A DNA stretch of 10,231 nt from Ophiocordyceps camponoti-saundersi (nom. inval.). Its lineage: Eukaryota; Ascomycota; Sordariomycetes; Hypocreales; Ophiocordycipitaceae. The translations under genes and the position numbers were made by a program. The notes below the pieces were generated by a model. That model had not been told where the DNA came from, searched no databases, and was given only the letters and a program-made list of their open reading frames with translations. Below are positions 7,116 to 10,231 of this stretch, piece after piece (within the stretch, counting starts at the first letter, position 1; each line of letters begins with the position of its first letter). The stretch spans positions 1-10,231 of the forward strand of contig PDHQ01000732.1 in the NCBI GenBank assembly GCA_003339415.1. The letters run 5' to 3'.

Positions 7116-7280
7116 AGCGTTACCGCCGGTCGCCTCCGTACGTCCCCTATAACGCTATATTTCGCCGGCACCCGTAGCTGCTATATCTCGATATTCGAAA
7201 AATACCTATACTTATATTACTACTAACCGTCTAGGAACGCCTTACCGTATATAAAGCAGAACTTAGTATAATATAAGCAG

Positions 7281-7330
7281 CTACTTATTATTAGTAAAAG
7301 ATATATATATATAAAAGGTATAAATTATAC
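7281..7330 (-). other. Candidate 50-nt spliceosomal intron
   Basis: Minus-strand sequence begins GTATAATTTATACC, contains a perfect TACTAAT branch-point word about ten bases before the end, and ends in TAG. Length of 50 nt is typical of filamentous ascomycete introns. Removing it joins CG to C and keeps the long frame open on both sides. The region is AT-rich, so each signal alone is weak; the combination with frame retention is the support. Confidence 0.5.
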
Positions 7331-7935
7331 CGTAAAACTTATATTATATAGTTATATCCCTCGACATATAATATTAGTCTCCCGTATACCGACCCTAGGC
7401 AGAATTAGTACTCGCTATACGTTATTAGTAGTATCTGCCTTACTAGCCCCTTATCTACTAAACTAACCTCCGACCGTATAATTTCTACTTAGGCTAAGGC
7501 TTTCCTCTATATTCCTTCCGCCTCCTCCGGTAGCTTACTAAATATAGCGAGTCTCTTCGTATCCGTCGCGTCCGGGTCGCCGAATAGTTCCCTACTATAG
7601 CACCGTGGAGGGAAAACCGCCTTATTAGTAACCTCGCGCGCAGCCGCCCGTAAACTCGCTATTAGATACTCTAGGCACTAAAAGCATGCCCCTCCCGGAT
7701 ATCCTATCGCGTACGCGCTTTCTATATCGTATAGATAATATACGCACTTCTATTATTAGAAACCTTATCTGCCGCGTATCCTTTATATGCGTAGCTTACC
7801 GACTTTAGTGTCGCTAAAACTAACTTATCTAAATCGCCGGATATTACTTTATCTTATAAAAGTAATATCTATACGGATATAGATAGCGAAAACCCTTCTA
7901 TCTATTATAAGCACTCTAGCTAGTAGCGGGATACC

Positions 7936-7943
7936 TTTTTATA
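7936..7943 (-). promoter_or_regulatory. Candidate TATA box for the minus-strand remnant
   Basis: TATAAAAA on the minus strand, about 30 bases upstream of the possible start at 7908. It sits at the end of a TATATATA run, so it may be simple sequence. Confidence 0.3.
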
Positions 7944-8096
7944 TATATAATAAGTAATATAAGGGAAAAAAAAATTATATAATAACTAACTTATAAACCT
8001 TATATATATTAATCTTAATTATACGAACTACGATAAGCTTTTCCTTATCTCTAAATTTATCCCTGCTATTAATCCCCCCTACCTACTACTATATAA

Positions 8097-9275
8097 GGTA
8101 ATATTCTCCCTATCGTAATCCTACCTTATAAAACCGGTACCCTTTCACGCCCCTCGCCTCCTTAACTTATAAACCTAACTAATACCGGCAACGTAATATA
8201 TTAGCATTATCCTATTCCCTACCTAACGCGTCTTATATCCTATATACTGCCTCGAGCTAAGTAACGAAGCCTTGCTCTTTTAAACTAGCACGGTTTCGAC
8301 GCCTTACTCTTATATAATTATCGTTTGCAAGTTCTTAATACTATTTTTAAGATAGACCTTACTAACGTCGTAGCTGATAGAGGTCTTACTTATACCGTTA
8401 CCCCGAACGCCTACGTTATAGTTAACGCTAAGCTAGATACCTTTCGTTATAATTAGCAGCTCGTATATAGTATAGCTCGGCTATCTATAAATAATATTAC
8501 GAGATAGAACCGATAGATACCGCGTGCTTATAATAAAAAGCCTCTATTTCCTTATAATATATTACTATCTATATCGCTAAAATTTCGATACCCGTAGCTA
8601 CCTAGATTAGTTAATAATATAGGATATAGCTATACGGTTCGATCCTTTATTAAACGCGATACGTAAAAATCCGATAGCTCTAAGGTATATTCCACGTCTT
8701 CGAGTCTAGTAAAGTATCCTAGTAACGTCCCCGATACCGCCCTACTATCTATTAGAGACTTATATACCTCGAAAACGATACCGCTACCCTGCCTACCTCC
8801 CCGCCCCGGCTAGCGTCTCTACCCGCCGAATAGCGTCGATATAGATAATAATAGAGTATATACCGTCCTTTCGGATAGGCTTAACCTCTTAGCGTTCGAG
8901 TTAGATAAAGATATATAATATAAGTTAGCTAATAACGAGACCCCGGATATTACCCTACCTTACCGTTATATAATAATAGATTATAGAGATAGTCCCCTCG
9001 AAGCTACCGGCCACGCCTCGCAGCCCTATAATAAGCCCCTTATATGCTGCCACTTCTCGGGCATATATTTTAGTATATTTAAAACGAAGTAACTACTAGT
9101 AATACCGCTCTTACCGGCGTTCGTATAAGCCGCGGAGGACGATAGTTTACTATCTAGGGTCGCCGCGACCAACTCCTCGCGGCCCTCTAAAAGCGCGTTG
9201 TTAAAGTGCGAGGACTCGGCACGCGCTATATAAGCTCTTCTCGCTAGCGAACTAAATAAGGCCGACACGCTATAA
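8097..9275 (+). pseudogene. Longest decayed plus-strand reading frame, unrecognised
   Basis: A single frame runs 392 codons from 8097 to a TAA at 9273 with no frameshift and about 16 internal stops, all TAA/TAG (about 4 percent); another frame tested over 8740-9040 has seven stops against two here. It reads as a mixed soluble peptide, for example VVADRGLTYTVTPNAYVIVN near residues 95-115 and LNLLAFELDKDI near residue 270. Residues 330-385 are Ser/Ala/Arg-rich. No transmembrane segment or known motif is evident; I looked for reverse transcriptase and DDE transposase signatures and saw none. The true start is unknown. The opposite strand is open for 80 codons at 9026-9268, so the strand call is uncertain in that part. 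Confidence 0.35.
9026..9268 (-). other. Stop-free 80-codon frame, least mutated patch of the right half
   Basis: The minus strand is open for 80 codons but begins only with GTG, which fungi rarely use, and there is no ATG near it. Upstream and downstream the frame continues between TAA/TAG codons. The peptide (ending NILKYMPEKWQHIRGLL) has a normal composition with Met and Trp retained, meaning TG-containing codons escaped mutation. It overlaps the longer plus-strand frame 8097-9275; only one of the two can be the original gene. No family recognised. Confidence 0.3.
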
Positions 9276-9440
9276 TAGTATCCTTCTTAGTAATATAATA
9301 AACGTTAATTAATAGAAGCTATAAAATAGCTACGGGTAGTAAAGAAAGCTTATATATCCTCTTACGTTCCTCTAACGTTAACCCGCGCCCTCCTTATTTT
9401 TACGATAGTTAAGTATATCTTCCCTTTTCGTAAGCTAATA

Positions 9441-9480
9441 TTTTTTATTTTTTTTTAAAAAAAAAAATAAAAAAAAAAAA
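9441..9480. repeat. Poly(T)/poly(A) palindrome
   Basis: T6-A-T9 at 9441-9456 is followed directly by A11-T-A12 at 9457-9480, an almost perfect inverted repeat of A/T runs. It could be two abutting A-tails of retroposed sequences in opposite orientation, or expanded simple sequence. It separates the two right-hand decayed frames. Confidence 0.9.
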
Positions 9481-9564
9481 TTATCTTATAGGAAACCCGT
9501 ACTCTTAATAAATAGCATATATTAAATACTAATAGTAACCGTAATATATTATATATTCTAACGT

Positions 9565-10164
9565 CCCCGCCGCCGTTTATATAGTCTTCTATAACTAGAG
9601 CTATTTAAGCCGTCCCCTATAGTTAGGTAAGAAACCCTTTATCTTCGCCACGCCGCCTAAAGTAAGGCCGACTTTACTACTATTTCGAACTATTACCTGC
9701 CCTTTATCTTCTATTTATTTATACGCCTACTTTTAGAAGAAACCGATATCCCTAAGCGTATATACGAAAGGGCAGTAAAGACTTTTTTAAGCGTAATATA
9801 CTTCTCTCTCTTCCTATTACCCGTCTTAAACTTATAACGAAGTCCTTTATATTACTAATTTACTTTATATATTAGTATATACCTTAAGTATAATAGAGTA
9901 CGTAGTTCGTAAAATATTTATCTTTCCTAAGCTAGCTATTACTTATCTACTCGACGCGATACTATTCTCCTCTCGACTCCGTCTAAGTATATCTTCGAAC
10001 CCGTAATAACCTTAATAACTATCTATACTAATACTTAGTCTTTTTTTAAGATAAACTACCTCGCCCTCTATTTTACTATTATCGTTAGAATATACGCCTT
10101 CCTGCTATTATCTAACCTTATTTTAACTATAACTCCCTACTTTATAATATTACCGGTTAACTAG
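9565..10164 (+). pseudogene. Decayed plus-strand reading frame at the right end, unrecognised
   Basis: A 199-codon frame from 9565 to a TAG at 10162 has eight internal stops, all TAA/TAG (about 4 percent). A central part reads LLLEETDIPKRIYERAVKTF near residues 63-82; the remainder is rich in Leu, Ile, Phe and Tyr. That hydrophobicity need not mean a membrane protein, because C-to-T mutation enriches exactly these codons. Start unknown. The low stop count may partly reflect base composition. Confidence 0.22.
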
Positions 10165-10170
10165 GTTCTT

Positions 10171-10174
<4 letters not shown>

Positions 10175-10202
<28 letters not shown>
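10175..10202. repeat. (TA)n microsatellite, about 14 units
   Basis: Uninterrupted TA dinucleotides from 10175 to 10202, flanked by AAAT and CCCTATATAG. Simple-sequence repeat in an already TpA-rich region. Confidence 0.98.
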
Positions 10203-10231
10203 CCCTATATAGTAAGTTATACCCCGCTACT

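Larger units (their letters stand above)
6980..7908 (-). pseudogene. RIP-decayed intron-containing gene remnant, Cys-rich in part, unrecognised
   Basis: On the minus strand, exon 1 (7908-7331) and exon 2 (7280-6980) give 293 in-frame codons once the intron at 7281-7330 is removed; the frame is the same on both sides. About 16 internal stops are all TAA or TAG. The middle reads well, for example SLRAAAREVTNKAVFPPRCY and LFGDPDATDTKRLAIFSKLP. Cys residues sit in KCVYYLY, GACFxCLEY and TKFCFIYGK, and several nearby Tyr codons (TAC/TAT) could be former Cys (TGC/TGT), which hints at a zinc-binding region. The last 63 codons are stop-free and rich in Ala, Arg and Glu. A possible mutated start is ATA at 7908-7906. 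No family can be named. Confidence 0.4.

Noticed and set aside
6970..7152. 60-codon plus-strand ATG open frame, Pro/Leu-rich
   Set aside because: Low-complexity translation of a pyrimidine tract; the opposite strand is equally open and fits a longer spliced frame.
9026..9268. 80-codon minus-strand open frame as an intact small gene
   Set aside because: It starts only with GTG, has no ATG nearby and runs on between RIP-type stops on both sides, so it is at most a fragment of a decayed gene.
4951..9275. Reverse transcriptase, integrase or DDE transposase domain
   Set aside because: I looked for conserved Asp-containing motifs in the decayed frames and saw none I could support, even allowing for RIP changes.
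9565..10164. Multi-pass membrane protein from the hydrophobic translation
   Set aside because: C-to-T mutation raises Leu, Ile, Phe and Tyr codons in any frame, so hydrophobicity is not evidence of membrane segments here.
1..10231. tRNA or rRNA genes
   Set aside because: No cloverleaf with a GTTCGAATC-type T arm and no rRNA core sequence was found; the TTTAAACCCC units at 1976-2050 only loosely resemble a T arm.

Overview
The window looks like a decayed, repeat-rich block from a filamentous ascomycete (Pezizomycotina-type) genome. The main evidence is dinucleotide skew: TpA is very common, CpA and TpG are scarce, and CpG is kept. For example, positions 4921-4980 hold 12 TpA but only one CpA and one TpG. 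This is the footprint of repeat-induced point mutation (RIP), which turns CpA into TpA on either strand and fills reading frames with TAA and TAG. No intact protein-coding gene of convincing length survives on either strand. No rRNA, tRNA or CRISPR array was seen. The species cannot be named from the sequence.

Layout. Positions 1-66 are a pyrimidine tract. Positions 588-2190 are a nested repeat region: about 15 copies of an 18-bp motif (GATTATTAGCGTGGTAGA type), two larger duplications (73 bp and 145 bp), a 35-bp module seen three times, a 25-bp minisatellite and smaller tandem repeats. Positions 2450-2950 are less mutated and include a possible 100-bp MITE-like element. Two diverged direct copies of a roughly 240-bp segment lie at 3523-3762 and 5732-5971. 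Between them are a 10-bp tandem repeat, a TATA box and a possible decayed coding frame. Positions 6980-7940 hold the most gene-like remnant, on the minus strand: a TATA box, a long decayed frame and a 50-nt fungal-type intron that keeps the frame across the splice. Positions 8097-9275 and 9565-10164 hold two further decayed plus-strand frames, separated by a poly(T)/poly(A) palindrome. A (TA)n microsatellite lies near the right end.

The pseudogene calls rest on reading through TAA/TAG codons that RIP can make from CAA, CAG or TGG. Stop density in the better frames (about 4 percent of codons) is only moderately below my rough estimate of chance for this composition (about 6 percent), so they are candidates, not proven genes. 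No working pathway or operon can be described. The most informative signal is the mutation pattern itself: paired duplicates differ mostly by whole CG-to-TA dinucleotide exchanges.
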